Of a stretch of DNA of 6,921 nucleotides, positions 6,069 to 6,921 are shown in pieces; the first letter of the stretch is position 1; the number at the start of each line of letters is the position of its first letter. A program made the translations under genes and the position numbers. The stretch is from positions 1 to 6,921 of the forward strand of contig PUMC01000109.1 of assembly GCA_003552425.1 (NCBI GenBank), in the 5' to 3' direction. The notes under the pieces were generated by a model. The model was not told the DNA's origin, ran no database searches, and worked only from the letters and a program-made list of their open reading frames with translations. Source of the stretch: Candidatus Acetothermia bacterium. Lineage in GTDB: Bacteria > Bipolaricaulota > Bipolaricaulia > Bipolaricaulales > Bipolaricaulaceae.

Positions 6069-6562
6069 GTTGTTGCCGAAGGTGCTACCTCCTTACTTCC
6101 CTCGTAATCGACGAGGAGTTGCCTACGGATGCTTGCGGGAAGGTGGTCGACGAACAGCACCCCGTCAAGATGATCCACTTCGTGCTGCAGAAGGCGGGCT
6201 TCAAGCTGTTCGAGGTTCAGTTCAACGGGCGCACCGTCCTCGTCAAGGGCCTTCACCTTGACAGCCGCAGCGCGCGCCACACCTGCCTGAAGTCCGGGGA
6301 AGGACAAGCACCCTTCGGTTTCGACCACGCGGTCGGCGGAGCAGGCAACGATCTGTGGGTTGATGAGCACGAGCTGTTGCTCCCCGATCTCCACCAGGAT
6401 CACCCGAACGGGAAGCCCAAGCTGTGTCGCCGCGAGTCCAAGGCCTTCCACTTGGGCAAAGGCCTCCCGGAGGCACCGGGCAGCTTCCCAGGCCTCTGGG
6501 GACCCCGGTGTGACGGCTTCGGCGGTCACACGCAGGCAAGGATCGGGATAACGGTGGACCAT
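6065..6562 (-). CDS. def: Peptide deformylase
   Basis: Metal-dependent hydrolase that removes the formyl group from the N-terminal methionine of nascent proteins at the ribosome exit. 165 residues. All three family motifs are seen: motif 1 GLGLAATQLG (40-49), motif 2 EGCLS (83-87) with metal ligand C85, and motif 3 QHEVDHLDG (126-134) with ligands H127 and H131 and catalytic E128. The EGCLS and HEVDHL forms match bacterial type 1 enzymes. The ATG at 6560-6562 was chosen because the protein then begins MVHRYPDPCLR, a usual deformylase start, with GAGGTG eight bases upstream; an extension to 6670 would run antisense into recG and lacks similarity. It overlaps fmt by four bases (GTGA), the standard def-fmt pairing. 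Confidence 0.96.
   Translation of the reverse strand: MVHRYPDPCLRVTAEAVTPGSPEAWEAARCLREAFAQVEGLGLAATQLGLPVRVILVEIGEQQLVLINPQIVACSADRVVETEGCLSFPGLQAGVARAAAVKVKALDEDGAPVELNLEQLEARLLQHEVDHLDGVLFVDHLPASIRRQLLVDYEGSKEVAPSATT
6078..6095 (-). promoter_or_regulatory. Sequestered Shine-Dalgarno before fmt
   Basis: Within the last codons of def, the minus strand reads TAAGGAGGT (6087-6095), a perfect anti-16S match, but it ends 18 bases before the fmt GTG. GGAGGT-AGC-ACCTTC (6092 to 6078) can form a 6-base-pair hairpin with one G-T pair and a 3-base loop, covering most of the element. A ribosome finishing def would open it and arrive at the overlapping GTGA. This suggests translational coupling or spacing correction by folding; inference from sequence only. 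Confidence 0.4.
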
Positions 6563-6586
6563 AGGTCGCTCACCTCGCACTCCTAG

Positions 6587-6627
6587 TTGAGAACGCTTAT
6601 TATAGGCTGGATTTCCAATGTCCACAA
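6587..6627 (-). promoter_or_regulatory. def-fmt promoter, overlapping the recG start
   Basis: The minus strand carries a perfect TATAAT (6599-6604) and, 17 bases upstream, TTGTGG (6622-6627) as a partial -35, which lies inside the first codons of recG. Transcription would begin near 6592 and give a leader of about 30 bases containing the def Shine-Dalgarno. On the plus strand the same AT-rich core reads TATTAT (6598-6603), a possible recG -10 about 15 bases before its ATG. Any factor bound here would affect both directions. Confidence 0.55.
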
Positions 6628-6921
6628 CCGAACGGTCATCGCCTGAAGAGCGTCTGGCGCTCGTTCGCAAAGTGCTGGCGCTCGAGCGCCGTAAGGGTTA
6701 CGAGAACACCGCGGTCGTTGGGGGATTGGAACCCTTCTTGCGCCAACACCTTCCTGAAGGGTTAGCCCAAGCTGCCGGCTACGCGGAACGGGGTCCCGGA
6801 GAACGCCGTCACGCTGTCGAGGCAGTGGAGGGCGTGCTCGACGAGCTCGAGGCCGGAGGGTTGCAGGCCTCTGAAGAGCTGGCGCGTCCTGTGGAGCGGG
6901 CTGTGGGTGTGGGAAAGCGCC
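6618..6921 (+). CDS. recG: ATP-dependent DNA helicase RecG, N-terminal fragment
   Basis: Partial gene, 101 codons before the window ends, divergent from def. The last residues, ARPVERAVGVGKR, match the start of the RecG wedge domain (usual form: xPVxxLxGVGPKR), which binds branched DNA. Before it lies an N-terminal extension of about 85 residues, ALERRKGYENTAVVGGLEPF at 21-40, of a sort I recall from RecG of Chloroflexota and related lineages rather than from E. coli RecG, where the wedge begins near the N-terminus. RecG reverses stalled replication forks and processes recombination intermediates; the helicase motifs are outside the window. The ATG at 6618 has no Shine-Dalgarno and lies close to a possible -10, so translation may be leaderless; an in-frame GTG at 6672 is a less likely start. 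The family call rests on about 12 wedge residues plus the remembered extension. Confidence 0.7.
   Translation, partial: MSTTERSSPEERLALVRKVLALERRKGYENTAVVGGLEPFLRQHLPEGLAQAAGYAERGPGERRHAVEAVEGVLDELEAGGLQASEELARPVERAVGVGKR

Overview
This 6.9 kb window is GC-rich bacterial chromosome with compact, mostly leader-poor gene spacing. The lineage is uncertain. The N-terminal extension of the RecG fragment at the right edge resembles, from memory, RecG proteins of Chloroflexota and other deep-branching uncultured bacteria, but nothing here fixes the taxon. No rRNA, tRNA, CRISPR array or insertion sequence was found.

Left part (about 1-2600) is accessory, defence-type DNA. A complete two-gene AbiE (type IV toxin-antitoxin / abortive infection) cassette, abiEi then abiEii, is joined by a 4-base GTGA overlap. 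It is preceded by a promoter-like region carrying an inverted repeat that could be the autoregulatory operator. Facing it on the minus strand is a PD-(D/E)XK nuclease-like gene. Its recognisable sequence stops just after the catalytic E-x-K motif, and its reading frame then runs antisense into the 3' end of abiEii, as expected of a gene truncated at a recombination junction near 1980. A possible 62-residue cysteine-containing protein lies just upstream of the nuclease on the same strand. The first 200 bases hold no gene that can be assigned.

Middle part (about 2690-5130): a small membrane-anchored coiled-coil protein (+) converges on a rubrerythrin-like di-iron protein (-). The latter is divergent from a 410-residue major facilitator transporter (+). 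The 96-base gap between the divergent genes has a TATA-type core readable as a -10 element on both strands.

Right part (about 5127-6921) is housekeeping: def (peptide deformylase) and fmt (methionyl-tRNA formyltransferase) form a minus-strand operon with a GTGA overlap, the usual pairing of N-formylation and deformylation of initiator methionine. The operon starts from a perfect TATAAT in the gap shared with a divergent recG, of which only the first 101 codons are present. The transporter and fmt genes converge with interlocked stop codons.

The most interesting points are the probable truncation junction beside the intact AbiE cassette, the AbiE operator/promoter with an almost leaderless antitoxin start, and a perfect Shine-Dalgarno sequence folded into a hairpin 18 bases before the fmt start. 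No wholly new system could be demonstrated.
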